64,000 nt of DNA from Synechococcus sp. BO 8801 (GTDB lineage Bacteria > Cyanobacteriota > Cyanobacteriia > PCC-6307 > Cyanobiaceae). The notes beneath the pieces were generated by a model, which worked only from the letters and a program-made list of their open reading frames with translations, was not told the origin of the DNA and made no database searches. Numbering within the stretch: position 1 is the first letter of the stretch; each line of letters starts with the position of its first letter. The DNA lies in NCBI RefSeq assembly GCF_002252675.1, contig NZ_NQKY01000009.1, forward strand, positions 62,001 through 126,000. The letters are read 5' to 3'. Shown here piece by piece: positions 19,681 through 28,084 of this stretch. Made by a program: the position numbers and the translations under genes.

Positions 19681-20427
19681 ATGGCTGGCCCCCATCGCTG
19701 GGGTGTCCCCGCCGCTGCGCCCGTGGACCTCACCCCCCTGCTGCCCCAGGTGCGTGACGACCTCAGCCGGGGACTGGCGCTGCTCAACGGTGTCCGGCTG
19801 GTGCTGTGCCTGGGCAGCCGGGCCCAGATCACCCTGCTGATGGGCACGCCCGCCCGGATCCTGGGGGCCGCCACCACCGCCGCCGAGGGGCTCGCCCAGG
19901 TGCGCCGCCATCGACCCGCCCTGCTGCTGGTCAGCGACCGGCTGGAGGAGGGCTGCGGCGTCGACCTGGTGGTGCAGGTCAAGGCCCGCCACCCCGAGGT
20001 CCGCACCCTGCTGCTGGTGACCCAGGAGCACCGCTTCGCCCGGATCCGCCAGGCCCTGCAGGCGGGCTGCGACGGCATCGTGTCGGAGTCGCGGCTGCTC
20101 GGCTCCGGCCTCCAGGCCCTGCATGCCGTGCTCAGCGGCGACCTGTACCTCGACCGTGCGCTGGTCGGGGCGGTCCTGGCGGACCAGGAGCCCGGCGGTG
20201 ACGCCGCCGAGCCGCTCAGTGCCCGGGAGCGGCAGGTGCTCGAGCGGGTGGTGCACGGCCTGACGAACCACGAGATCGCCGGGGAGCTGATGGTTTCCGT
20301 CGACACCATCAAGACCCACGTGCGCAACGTGCTGCTCAAGCTGCGGGTCCGGGGCCGGATCCAGGCGGTGGTGATCGGCCTGCAGCTGGGCCTGGTCGAC
20401 TGGCCCCGACCGGGAGGCACCCGCTAG
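19681..20427 (+). CDS. LuxR/NarL-type regulator with receiver-like domain
   Basis: 248-residue DNA-binding regulator. The C-terminal LuxR helix-turn-helix (about residues 180-240, including LSARERQVLERVVHGLTN and VDTIKTHVRNVLLKL) is complete. The N-terminal domain has a receiver-like fold with a possible phospho-acceptor D86 in LLLVSDRLEEG. It lacks the usual N-terminal acidic pair, and the conserved lysine position reads DGIVSESR. It may therefore be a pseudo-receiver. ATG at 19681 chosen; a GTG lies two codons upstream. Confidence 0.85.
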   Translation: MAGPHRWGVPAAAPVDLTPLLPQVRDDLSRGLALLNGVRLVLCLGSRAQITLLMGTPARILGAATTAAEGLAQVRRHRPALLLVSDRLEEGCGVDLVVQVKARHPEVRTLLLVTQEHRFARIRQALQAGCDGIVSESRLLGSGLQALHAVLSGDLYLDRALVGAVLADQEPGGDAAEPLSARERQVLERVVHGLTNHEIAGELMVSVDTIKTHVRNVLLKLRVRGRIQAVVIGLQLGLVDWPRPGGTR

Positions 20428-20460
20428 TTTCAGGCCCGACGTGCGCGCGCTTGGGCCTCC

Positions 20461-21153
20461 ATGGCAGGACGCCACTGGCTGGATCCCCTGGCCCGCCGCC
20501 TGCTGGAGGCCACCGGCCAGCTGCCGCCGCTGCCGCCATCACCGCCGCAGCCAGGGGCCGCCGGGACTGGGGCCGCCGGGATGGGCGCTGAAGAAGCGGT
20601 CGAGCGGGAACTGCTCGCCCTCAAGCTGGCCCTGAACCCGGCGCTGCGGTTCCGGGATGGGGCCGAGGTGCGCCAGGCGGCTGCCCTGGGCTGGAGCCTC
20701 GAGGTCAACCTCGCCGAGGCCGGCGACTGGCTGCGGCTGCCCGGCTGCCCCCCTGAGCTGGTGGACCGGCTGATCCGGCTTCAGGGCGAGGGTCAGCAGT
20801 GGTCGGGCCCCGGGGATCTGGCCGCCGGGCTCCAGGTGTCCTCCGCCCAGGTGGGGATCTGGCTGCCGGTGCTGCGCTTCCGGCGCCGGGGCCAGCCCAG
20901 GCCTTCGCCCCTGCCGCCGCCACTGGCGATCAACCAGGCCTCTGAACGGCTGCTGCAGGAGCGGCTCGGCCTGGGGCCGGAGCGCTGCCGCTGGCTGCTG
21001 CAGGAGCGGGCCCGCCAGCCCTTCCGGGACCTGGCCGATCTCCAGCACCGCCTGGAGATCTCCCCCGAGCAGGTGGAGCGCTGGATCGGCCGGTTCCGCT
21101 ACGACGCCGCCCCGGGGCCGGTGCTGCCCCCGGCCCCGGGGCGGGCCCGATGA
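20461..21153 (+). CDS. Helix-hairpin-helix (ComEA-like) DNA-binding protein
   Basis: 230-residue protein with two helix-hairpin-helix units of the ComEA type. The first is around VNLAEAGDWLRLPGCPPELV with a following DLAAGLQVSSAQVG. The second is around AINQASERLLQERLGLGPER with DLADLQHRLEISPEQVERW. The N-terminus has a Pro/Gly/Ala linker and no signal peptide, so this is not a classical competence ComEA. It overlaps the GIY-YIG-like gene by 4 bases (ATGA). Confidence 0.72.
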   Translation: MAGRHWLDPLARRLLEATGQLPPLPPSPPQPGAAGTGAAGMGAEEAVERELLALKLALNPALRFRDGAEVRQAAALGWSLEVNLAEAGDWLRLPGCPPELVDRLIRLQGEGQQWSGPGDLAAGLQVSSAQVGIWLPVLRFRRRGQPRPSPLPPPLAINQASERLLQERLGLGPERCRWLLQERARQPFRDLADLQHRLEISPEQVERWIGRFRYDAAPGPVLPPAPGRAR

Positions 21154-21767
21154 GTCGGCAGGGGGAACTGTTTCCGGCGGCGGCGGTGGCCGGCGCCCCG
21201 CTGCCTGCTTCGCTGCCCCTGTGGCGGGAGCAGCTGCTCGCCTGGCAGGCCCGACTCGCCGACCATCAGGCGCCGCTCTATGCCGCCACCGGTGCCGCCG
21301 CCGCTGCCGCCGCCCCCCTCCAGCAGGGGCAGCTCTTCCCCGTCCCCGCCGACCCCGGCGATCCCCTGGAGCAGGCGCGGCGCCTCGATCCCCTCAGCCT
21401 CAGCCCCCAGAGCCTGTCCTTCTGGCGCTGGCCCCGGCTTCCCCAGCAGGGGGCGGCCCTCTATCTGGTGATGGATCGCCCGCCCCAGCTGTCGCTGCCC
21501 CTGTTGCTCTACGTCGGCGAGACGGGCCGGGCCGACCAGCGCTGGAAGGGCGACCACGACTGCAAGGACTATCTGGCGGCCTACGGCGAGGCCCTGGCGC
21601 GGGCGGGCCTGGAGGCGCGGCCGAGCATCCGCTTCTGGTCGGACGTGCCGGCGGCGGTCGCCCCCCGCCGGGCCCTGGAGCAGGCCCTGATCCGGCGCTG
21701 GCTGCCCCCCTTCAACAAGGAGACGCGGGACCGCTGGGCCACCCCGTTCACGGCCGATCCCGCCTGA
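21150..21767 (+). CDS. GIY-YIG nuclease-like protein
   Basis: 205-residue protein. The C-terminal half resembles a GIY-YIG nuclease: an ALYLVM strand, LLLYVGETGRADQRWKGDH with the YIG-like element and a downstream Arg, then ALEQALIRRWLPPFNKE with candidate catalytic Glu and structural Asn. The N-terminal half is Ala/Pro-rich with an ELLFPAAAV-like start (GELFPAAAV). Assignment rests on motif order and is moderate. Translationally coupled to the HhH protein, so the two may form one DNA-processing unit. Confidence 0.65.
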   Translation: MSRQGELFPAAAVAGAPLPASLPLWREQLLAWQARLADHQAPLYAATGAAAAAAAPLQQGQLFPVPADPGDPLEQARRLDPLSLSPQSLSFWRWPRLPQQGAALYLVMDRPPQLSLPLLLYVGETGRADQRWKGDHDCKDYLAAYGEALARAGLEARPSIRFWSDVPAAVAPRRALEQALIRRWLPPFNKETRDRWATPFTADPA

Positions 21768-21815
21768 ATTCCAGGGCTGGCCTGGCTACGATCACGGGCC
21801 GCCTGCGCTGGGTCC

Positions 21816-23321
21816 ATGGAGTTTCGCTGTCTTGCCGTTGACCGGGACGGCCAACGTCCCCTCACGGAGAGCTGGACGGGGGACACCCTGGTGGTGGGTC
21901 TGTTCGCCGGCGGCGGCAGCGGCGACGGGCGGGACCTGGTCGAGGAGCTGGTGGGGGAAGCCCTCGAGGGCTGGCTGCAGCGCCGCCGCTTCGAGGCCAA
22001 GAGTGGCCAGACGATCACCCTGGAGCGGCCCGGCGGCACCCCGGCGACGCTGATCCTGGTGGGCCTGGGGGATCCGGCCGAGTTCGGGCTGGACGCCCTG
22101 CGCCAGGCCGGTGCCGGTGCGGCCCGCACGGCCGCCAGCGCCGGTGCCGAGGAGCTCGGCCTGTGGTTCCCGCTGGAGGGGCTCGAGCCGGCGGCGGCGG
22201 CGGCGGCGATGGCGGAGGCGGTGCGGCTCGGCCTCTATGACGACCAGCGTTTCAAGAGCGAGGCCGAGCCCCGCCCCCTGCCGGCCCGGGTGACCGTGCT
22301 CGGGCTGGGGGAGGCCGCGGCGGCGGGCCTGGCCCATGTGGCAGCCACCTGCAGCGGCGTGGAACTGGCCCGGCGGCTGGTGGCGGCTCCGCCCAACAAG
22401 GCGACCCCCCAGTCGCTGGCCGACGAGGCCGCCGCCATCGCCGACGCCTTCGGGCTCGAGCTCAAGGTGCTGGAGCGGGCCGACTGTGAGGCCCTCGGCA
22501 TGGGGGCCTACCTGGGGGTGGCCCAGGGCTCCGACCTGCCCCCCAAGTTCATCCACCTCACCATCAGGCCCACCGGAGAGGTGACCCGGCGGGTGGTGCT
22601 GGTGGGCAAGGGGCTCACCTTCGATTCCGGCGGCTACAACCTCAAGACGGCCGGCTCCCAGATCGAGATGATGAAGTACGACATGGGCGGCAGCGCCGCG
22701 GTGCTGGGGGCGGCCCGCGCCATCGCCGAGATCCGTCCCGCCGGCCTGGAGGTGCACGTGATCGTGGCCAGCTGCGAAAACATGATCAGCGGCGGCGCCA
22801 TCCACCCGGGTGATGTGCTCACCGCCTCCAACGGCAAGACCATCGAGATCAACAACACCGACGCGGAGGGGCGCCTCACCCTGGCCGACGCCCTCGTCTA
22901 CGCCTGCGGCCTGGAGCCCGATGCCATCGTCGATCTCGCCACCCTCACCGGCGCCTGCGTGATCGCCCTGGGCGAGGAGATCGCCGGACTCTGGTCCCCC
23001 AGTGACGGCCTGGCCGAGGCCCTGATCGCCGCCGGCACGGCCGGTGGCGAGGCCCTCTGGCGCATGCCCCTGCGCGGTTCCTACAAGAAAGGGCTCAAGA
23101 GCCACGTCGCCGACATGAAGAACACCGGCCCGCGGCCCGGGGGCTCGATCACCGCCGCCCTCTTCCTGCAGGACTTCGTGACCCGGGGGCTGCCCTGGGC
23201 CCACCTCGACATCGCCGGCACCGTCTGGAGCGACAAGGCGAGGGGGCTGGATCCGGCGGGGGCCACCGGCTTCGGGGTGCGCACCCTGGTGGCCTGGCTG
23301 GTGGCGGGCGCCGCGGTCTGA
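21816..23321 (+). CDS. pepA: Leucyl (cytosol) aminopeptidase
   Basis: 501-residue M17 dizinc aminopeptidase of the cytoplasm, which frees N-terminal residues and has DNA-binding roles in some bacteria. The metal and catalytic region is intact: LVGKGLTFDSGGYNLK, KYDMGGSAAVLG and the signature NNTDAEGRLTLADALVYA. The N-terminal regulatory domain occupies about residues 1-180. Typical length for the family. Confidence 0.97.
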   Translation: MEFRCLAVDRDGQRPLTESWTGDTLVVGLFAGGGSGDGRDLVEELVGEALEGWLQRRRFEAKSGQTITLERPGGTPATLILVGLGDPAEFGLDALRQAGAGAARTAASAGAEELGLWFPLEGLEPAAAAAAMAEAVRLGLYDDQRFKSEAEPRPLPARVTVLGLGEAAAAGLAHVAATCSGVELARRLVAAPPNKATPQSLADEAAAIADAFGLELKVLERADCEALGMGAYLGVAQGSDLPPKFIHLTIRPTGEVTRRVVLVGKGLTFDSGGYNLKTAGSQIEMMKYDMGGSAAVLGAARAIAEIRPAGLEVHVIVASCENMISGGAIHPGDVLTASNGKTIEINNTDAEGRLTLADALVYACGLEPDAIVDLATLTGACVIALGEEIAGLWSPSDGLAEALIAAGTAGGEALWRMPLRGSYKKGLKSHVADMKNTGPRPGGSITAALFLQDFVTRGLPWAHLDIAGTVWSDKARGLDPAGATGFGVRTLVAWLVAGAAV

Positions 23322-23405
23322 ACGGCAGCGCCGCCGTCCCCGGCGGCTTTGGCGGCCGGAGCTTGCGGCCTAGGTTTGCTTCCAGACCAGACAACGCATC
23401 GCCCC

Positions 23406-23681
23406 ATGGCCGTTCACAAGATCCGCTGGTACGTGAAGGCCCAGCTCGGTGTGCTCCTGCTCCCCGCCGGGCTCTGCCTCTTCGGGGAGGGGGTGATCCG
23501 CAAGGGCATCCAGACCTGGTCGGCCCTGGCGGCGGCGGCCGACCAGGGGCAGTCGCTGCCGGAGGCCGGCCCCTGGGTCTGGTACGGGGCCCTGGGCCTG
23601 ATCCTGATCAACGCCGGGGTCGGACTGATGATCGAGAGCGGCCTGCTGCGTGGCTATCCCCGCACCCCGCCCCGGGCCTGA
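23406..23681 (+). CDS. Small membrane protein, cyanobacterial type
   Basis: 91-residue protein with two predicted membrane helices (VLLLPAGLCLFGEGVI and WYGALGLILINAGVGLMIES). The N-terminus is basic (MAVHKIRWYVKAQ). No recognised domain. It lies 84 bases after pepA and may be read with it. Confidence 0.75.
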   Translation: MAVHKIRWYVKAQLGVLLLPAGLCLFGEGVIRKGIQTWSALAAAADQGQSLPEAGPWVWYGALGLILINAGVGLMIESGLLRGYPRTPPRA

Positions 23682-23689
23682 GCCACCCC

Positions 23690-23893
23690 TCAGACCGCCA
23701 CCGGCTCGGTGTCGCCCCTGCCGGGGATGTGGGCGTGCAGTTCGGCGGGGGATTCGAGGCGGTGGATCTGCCAGGTGGCCTTGTCACCGAAACGGGCCTG
23801 GAGCTTGTCGAGATCGTCGGACGCCTGCCTCGGGCTCGCGTAGGGCCCGATGTGGCGCGTCTGCAGACCGTCCCGGATGGTCAGCAGATACAT
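23690..23893 (-). CDS. Small hypothetical protein
   Basis: 67-residue soluble protein starting MYLLTIRDGLQTRHIGPYAS, with helix and strand features (PRQASDDLDKLQARFG, ATWQIHRLESP). The aromatic, charged composition differs from the Ala/Arg-rich products of antisense shadows here, which favours a real gene. It ends 8 bases from the convergent membrane protein. Function unknown. Confidence 0.65.
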   Translation of the reverse strand: MYLLTIRDGLQTRHIGPYASPRQASDDLDKLQARFGDKATWQIHRLESPAELHAHIPGRGDTEPVAV

Positions 23894-24043
23894 ACAGAAG
23901 CCCTCCGGTGATGGAACAAACGCTAAGGCATTTTCCCGGTCGCGACAGGGGGGGAAGGGCTGTTCGGATTCCCCTGCGGCTGATCGGCATCACCGCCGAT
24001 GTACGCCCTGCCAAAGGCCCGTCAGAAGGGCTCCGGCGCTGGC

Positions 24044-24670
24044 TCAGCCGCCCTGCCAGCGCTGGCTGGTGCGGGCCCGCCGGCCCCAGACCGTGTCCAG
24101 GCGCCGGTCGCGGCCGCAGGACCAGCGGTAGTAGTTGTACCGGACGCCGTTCCGCTTGGCGTAGTTCTGGTGGTAGCCCTCCGCCGGCCAGAACTTCGCC
24201 AGGGGCCGGATCGTCACTTTGATCGCCGCCGCCGGCTTGCCCAGCTCCCGGGCGGCCGCCACCAGGCTGTTGCGGGCCTCCACGGCCTGGTTGGCGCTGG
24301 TGGTGAAGATCACGGGCCTGTAGGAATCGCCGCGGTCGCAGAACTGGCCGCCGCCGTCGAGGGGGTCGATGTTGCGCCAGTAGGCCCGCAGCAGGGTGTC
24401 GTAGCGGATCTCGGTGTTGTCGAAGCGCACCCGGACCACCTCCTGATGGCCGCTTCCGCCGGCCGAGACCTGCCGGTAGGTGGGGTTGGCCCCCTTGCCG
24501 CCGCTGTAGCCGCTCTCCACGTCGAGGACCCCGGGGAGCACCTCCAGATCGTGCTCCAGGCACCAGAAGCAGCCCCCGGCCAGCACGGCCTCCTCGGTGG
24601 CCGCCAGGGCCGGTGCCACCGGCCCGCCGAGGGCGAGCAGCAACCCCAGCAGCAGCGCGATCAGTCGCAT
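24044..24670 (-). CDS. msrA: Exported peptide methionine sulfoxide reductase MsrA
   Basis: Reduces the S-epimer of methionine sulfoxide in proteins. The 208-residue precursor has a clear signal peptide (residues 1-23, [18 protein letters not shown]) and then the catalytic GCFWC motif with C34. It overlaps the 3' end of lpxB by 10 bases, so it rides on the lipid A operon. Export implies repair in the periplasm or thylakoid lumen (inference). Confidence 0.93.
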   Translation of the reverse strand: MRLIALLLGLLLALGGPVAPALAATEEAVLAGGCFWCLEHDLEVLPGVLDVESGYSGGKGANPTYRQVSAGGSGHQEVVRVRFDNTEIRYDTLLRAYWRNIDPLDGGGQFCDRGDSYRPVIFTTSANQAVEARNSLVAAARELGKPAAAIKVTIRPLAKFWPAEGYHQNYAKRNGVRYNYYRWSCGRDRRLDTVWGRRARTSQRWQGG

Positions 24671-25860
24671 GGCGTGTGTCCCGAGAACGGTTCGAGGATG
24701 GCCGTCGCCGCCCGGCGGGTGACGCCCGGCTCCCCCAGCTTCTGCCGCAGCCGAACGTAGCCCTCCTGCACCCGCTCCCGTGCCCCGGAGGCGGGATCGA
24801 ACAGGGGCAGCAGGGCCGCCAGGATGGCGTCCGGGGTGAAATCGTCCTGCAGCAGTTCCGGCACGAGCCGTTCCTCCAGCACCAGGTTCACCGGGGAGAT
24901 GTGGGCCACGTTGAAGTGGATCACATGTTTCGCCAGGAACGCCGTCGGCCGGCTCACCCGGTAGCCGGTCACCTGGGGCACCCCCCGCAGGGCCAGTTCC
25001 AGGTTGGCGGTGCCGGATTTGGTCAGGGCGGCGTCGGCCGCGGCACAGAGCAGGGGCCGCAGGGCATCGGCCTCACCGGCCGGGATCACCCGCACCGCCG
25101 TGGCTCCTGCCGCCCGCATGGTCTCGGCCAGGACCGCCTCGAACCCCGGCAGGCCGGCGGGAAGCAGCACCTGCAGGTCGGGATGCTGCCGCTGCAGCAG
25201 GGCCACCGCAGCGGCCATCGGCGGCAGCACGTAGCGCAGCTCCTGCCGCCGCGAGGCGGGCAGCATCAGCAGCACCGGCGCCTCCGCCGGCAGGCCCAGC
25301 CGCTGGCGGGCGTCCTGCCGGGAGGGGCGCTGCTGCAGGGTGTCGATCAGGGGGTGGCCCACCCAGGTGACCTGGGCGCCGCGTGCGGCGTAGAAGCTGG
25401 CCTCCTCCGGGAAGATCGCCAGAATGCGGTCGGTGAAGCCGATCAGCCGGGTGGTGCCGCCGTCGCCCAGGCGGAAGGCCCACTCCTGGGGAGCGATGTA
25501 ATAGGTGATGGGCACATGGGGGTACAGCCGCCGCAGGCGCAGGCCCAGGTTCACGTTGGCCCCCATGTAGTCGATCAGGACCACCGCATCGGGGGGGTGC
25601 TGCTTCAGCCAGCGGCGCACCCTGGCCTGCAGCTTGAGGGTGGGAATGACCAGCGGGATCGGCTCCCACAGACCGATGGCCCCGAGTTTGGTGGTGTCCG
25701 CCAGGAGCTGGGCCCCGGCCCGCTCCATCCGACTCCCCCCGAGGGCCACCACATCGAGGGGCAGGGAACGGCGGGCCGCCTCCTCGTGCAGGGCCTTGAC
25801 CAGCAGGGAGCCCTGCAGATCACCGGAAACCTCCCCGGTGCTGACCAGCAGTCGCACCAT
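24661..25860 (-). CDS. lpxB: Lipid-A-disaccharide synthase
   Basis: 399-residue GT19 glycosyltransferase joining UDP-diacylglucosamine and lipid X. The N-terminal signature [15 protein letters not shown] and the central [16 protein letters not shown] and [11 protein letters not shown] segments fit the family. The ATG shares one base with the lpxA stop (TGATG). The longer frame upstream of this ATG is inside lpxA. Confidence 0.95.
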   Translation of the reverse strand: MVRLLVSTGEVSGDLQGSLLVKALHEEAARRSLPLDVVALGGSRMERAGAQLLADTTKLGAIGLWEPIPLVIPTLKLQARVRRWLKQHPPDAVVLIDYMGANVNLGLRLRRLYPHVPITYYIAPQEWAFRLGDGGTTRLIGFTDRILAIFPEEASFYAARGAQVTWVGHPLIDTLQQRPSRQDARQRLGLPAEAPVLLMLPASRRQELRYVLPPMAAAVALLQRQHPDLQVLLPAGLPGFEAVLAETMRAAGATAVRVIPAGEADALRPLLCAAADAALTKSGTANLELALRGVPQVTGYRVSRPTAFLAKHVIHFNVAHISPVNLVLEERLVPELLQDDFTPDAILAALLPLFDPASGARERVQEGYVRLRQKLGEPGVTRRAATAILEPFSGHTPCD

Positions 25861-26681
25861 CAGCGCTGGGCCGGCAGCGGTCCGCGCCGGCCCGGCCCCA
25901 CCGAGGCCTCCAGAAAGGCGCACAGCTCGTCGGCCGCGGCCAGCAGGGGCCGCTCCCTGGCCTGGCGCAGGGCGGCGGCCAGCACCAGATCGCTGCGGTA
26001 GATGAGGGTCCAGAGATCCTGCAGCTGGCGGAACTGGGCGCCGTCGTCCAGCAGGGCCATGCCGCTGCGGCGCAGGCCGACGCGGTTCAGTCCCCGGATG
26101 CGGCCGGGGTGGCCCTCCACCGTCATGAACGGGGGCACGTCCCGGTCGATGCGGCTCATGCCGCCCACCATGGCCAGGCTGCCGATGTGGACGAACTGGT
26201 GGATGCCGAGCACGCCGCCGATCACGGCCCGCTCACCGATCACCACGTGGCCCGCCACGGCCACCCCGTTGGCGATGACGATGCGGTCGGAGAGCTGGCA
26301 GTTGTGGCCGATGTGGCTGTAGGCCATCAGCAGGTTGCCGTTGCCCAGCACGGTCCGCTCGCCCTCGGCGGTGGCGCGGTTGATGGTGACGCACTCCCGG
26401 ATCGTGTTCTCATCGCCCATCACCACTTCGGTGGGGGCGCCGCCGTACTTGAGGTCCTGGGGCTCGAGGCCGATGCAGGCCCCCGGGAAGATCCGGTTGC
26501 CCTTCCCCATCCGCACCCGCCCGTCGATCACCACGTGGGGACCGATGCGGCTGCCCTCGCCGATCTCCACCTCCGGACCGATCACCGCATAGGGGCCGAT
26601 CTCCACACCGGAGGCCAGCCGGGCCCTCGGATCGACCAGGGCGGTGGGATGCACCGATGTCGTCATGGCTGCACTCGACAT
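25860..26681 (-). CDS. lpxA: UDP-N-acetylglucosamine acyltransferase
   Basis: First step of lipid A synthesis. The 273-residue protein shows the left-handed beta-helix hexapeptide repeats from [20 protein letters not shown] onward, the catalytic histidine in [12 protein letters not shown], and a C-terminal helical domain. An internal ATG after five residues is an alternative start. It follows fabZ by 4 bases and overlaps lpxB by one. Confidence 0.96.
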   Translation of the reverse strand: MSSAAMTTSVHPTALVDPRARLASGVEIGPYAVIGPEVEIGEGSRIGPHVVIDGRVRMGKGNRIFPGACIGLEPQDLKYGGAPTEVVMGDENTIRECVTINRATAEGERTVLGNGNLLMAYSHIGHNCQLSDRIVIANGVAVAGHVVIGERAVIGGVLGIHQFVHIGSLAMVGGMSRIDRDVPPFMTVEGHPGRIRGLNRVGLRRSGMALLDDGAQFRQLQDLWTLIYRSDLVLAAALRQARERPLLAAADELCAFLEASVGPGRRGPLPAQR

Positions 26682-26685
26682 CGCG

Positions 26686-27207
26686 TCAGTCCACGAGCGA
26701 GAACATCAGCTCGCCGGAGCAGACCCGCTCGCCATCGACGGTGGCGGTGGCCTGCACCTTGCCGAAGCGCTTGCGCTTGAGGCTGAGCAGTTCGCAGGTG
26801 ATCAGCAGCTGGTCGCCGGGAACGACGGGCCGCCGGAAGCGGACCCCGTCGATGCCGGCGAAGACGAACAGCCCCTTGGGCAGATCCGGCATCTGGGTGA
26901 CGATCAGGCCGCCCACCTGGGCCATGGCCTCGACGATCAGCACGCCCGGCATCAGGGGCCGGCCGGGGAAATGGCCCTGGAACTGCGGTTCGTTGAAGGT
27001 GACGTTCTTCAGGGCCACCGCCCGCTGGCCGGGGACGTACTCGATGACCCGATCCACCAGGGCGAAGGGATAGCGATGGGGCAGCAGGTTGAGGATCTGT
27101 TCGCTGCTGAGCACCACGGACCGGGCCGTGTCCGCAGCGGGGCCCGCGGGCGTGGCGGGGGCAGCGGCCGTGGCGGCCTCGGGAGCGGCGGAGGGAAGAA
27201 CGGTCAA
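26686..27207 (-). CDS. fabZ: 3-hydroxyacyl-[ACP] dehydratase FabZ
   Basis: Dehydrates hydroxyacyl-ACP in type II fatty acid synthesis and competes with LpxA for substrate. Hot-dog fold with [14 protein letters not shown] and the catalytic helix [23 protein letters not shown] start at 27207 gives 173 residues with an Ala/Pro-rich N-terminal tail of about 30. It sits 4 bases after the lpxC stop. A GTG further in (VVLSSEQI) would give a bare core of about 145 residues. The start is therefore uncertain, the identity is not. Confidence 0.93.
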   Translation of the reverse strand: MTVLPSAAPEAATAAAPATPAGPAADTARSVVLSSEQILNLLPHRYPFALVDRVIEYVPGQRAVALKNVTFNEPQFQGHFPGRPLMPGVLIVEAMAQVGGLIVTQMPDLPKGLFVFAGIDGVRFRRPVVPGDQLLITCELLSLKRKRFGKVQATATVDGERVCSGELMFSLVD

Positions 27208-27211
27208 GGAT

Positions 27212-28084
27212 TCAGTGGGTCGGTACGGGTACGGGCAGGCGGGGCGCCTGGGCCGCAAGGGCCGCGGCCATGGCGGTGTGCAGGCCATGGGAACCGCGGT
27301 AGGCAAAGACATGGGCCGTCGGCAGGCCCACCAGCGCCAGATCTCCCAGCAGGTCCAGCAGCTTATGGCGCACCGGTTCGTCGGCGAAGCGCAGGGGCGG
27401 ATTCACCCAGTGGTCCCCGTCACAGACCAGGGCATTGTCGAGGGCGCCGCCGCGGATCAGGCCCGCCGCCAGCAGCTGCTCCACCTGCTCCCGGAAGCCG
27501 AAGGTGCGGGCCGGCGCGATCTCGGACACGAAGCTCTCGGGGGTGAGATCGAGGGCATAGAGCTGGCGGCCGATGGCCGCCTGGGGAAACTCGATCGCCG
27601 CCGCCAGCCGCAGCCGGTCGTTGGGCAGGGCGGTCACGAACCCCAGCCCCTGGCCCAGGGTGAGGGGCAGCGGGGGCAGCGGGGGCTCGATGCGCTCGCC
27701 CCGTTCGCTGAGGCCCGCCTCGGCGATCGCTTCCACCCAGGGCAGGCCGGAGCCGTCGAGCAGGGGGATCTCCTCCCCGTCCACCCACAGTTCCGCCTGG
27801 CTCACCCCGGTGCCGGCCAGGGCCGCCAGCAGATGCTCCACCGTCGCCAGGCGGCGATCGCCGAGCTGCAGGCAGGTGCAGAGGCGGGTGTCGCTGACCT
27901 GGGTGGGGCCGAGACGCTGCAGGGGGCGTTCAGGCGCATCCAGCCAGCCCAGCCAGTAGCCGGGCCGCTCCGAGGGGCCGAGACGGACCCGGGAGATGGC
28001 GCCGCTGTGCAGCCCGACCCCGGTGCGCTCCACGCAGGAGCGCAGGGTCCAGGCCTGGCGATAGTCGCTGGGCCAGCTGGTCAC
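27212..28084 (-). CDS. lpxC: UDP-3-O-acyl-N-acetylglucosamine deacetylase
   Basis: Committed zinc-dependent step of lipid A synthesis, 290 residues. Zinc and catalytic features are visible: [26 protein letters not shown] and the late SHGLHTAM. The GTG start overlaps the bamA stop by one base (TAGTG). Order bamA-lpxC-fabZ-lpxA-lpxB matches the usual cyanobacterial envelope operon. Confidence 0.94.
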   Translation of the reverse strand: MTSWPSDYRQAWTLRSCVERTGVGLHSGAISRVRLGPSERPGYWLGWLDAPERPLQRLGPTQVSDTRLCTCLQLGDRRLATVEHLLAALAGTGVSQAELWVDGEEIPLLDGSGLPWVEAIAEAGLSERGERIEPPLPPLPLTLGQGLGFVTALPNDRLRLAAAIEFPQAAIGRQLYALDLTPESFVSEIAPARTFGFREQVEQLLAAGLIRGGALDNALVCDGDHWVNPPLRFADEPVRHKLLDLLGDLALVGLPTAHVFAYRGSHGLHTAMAAALAAQAPRLPVPVPTH

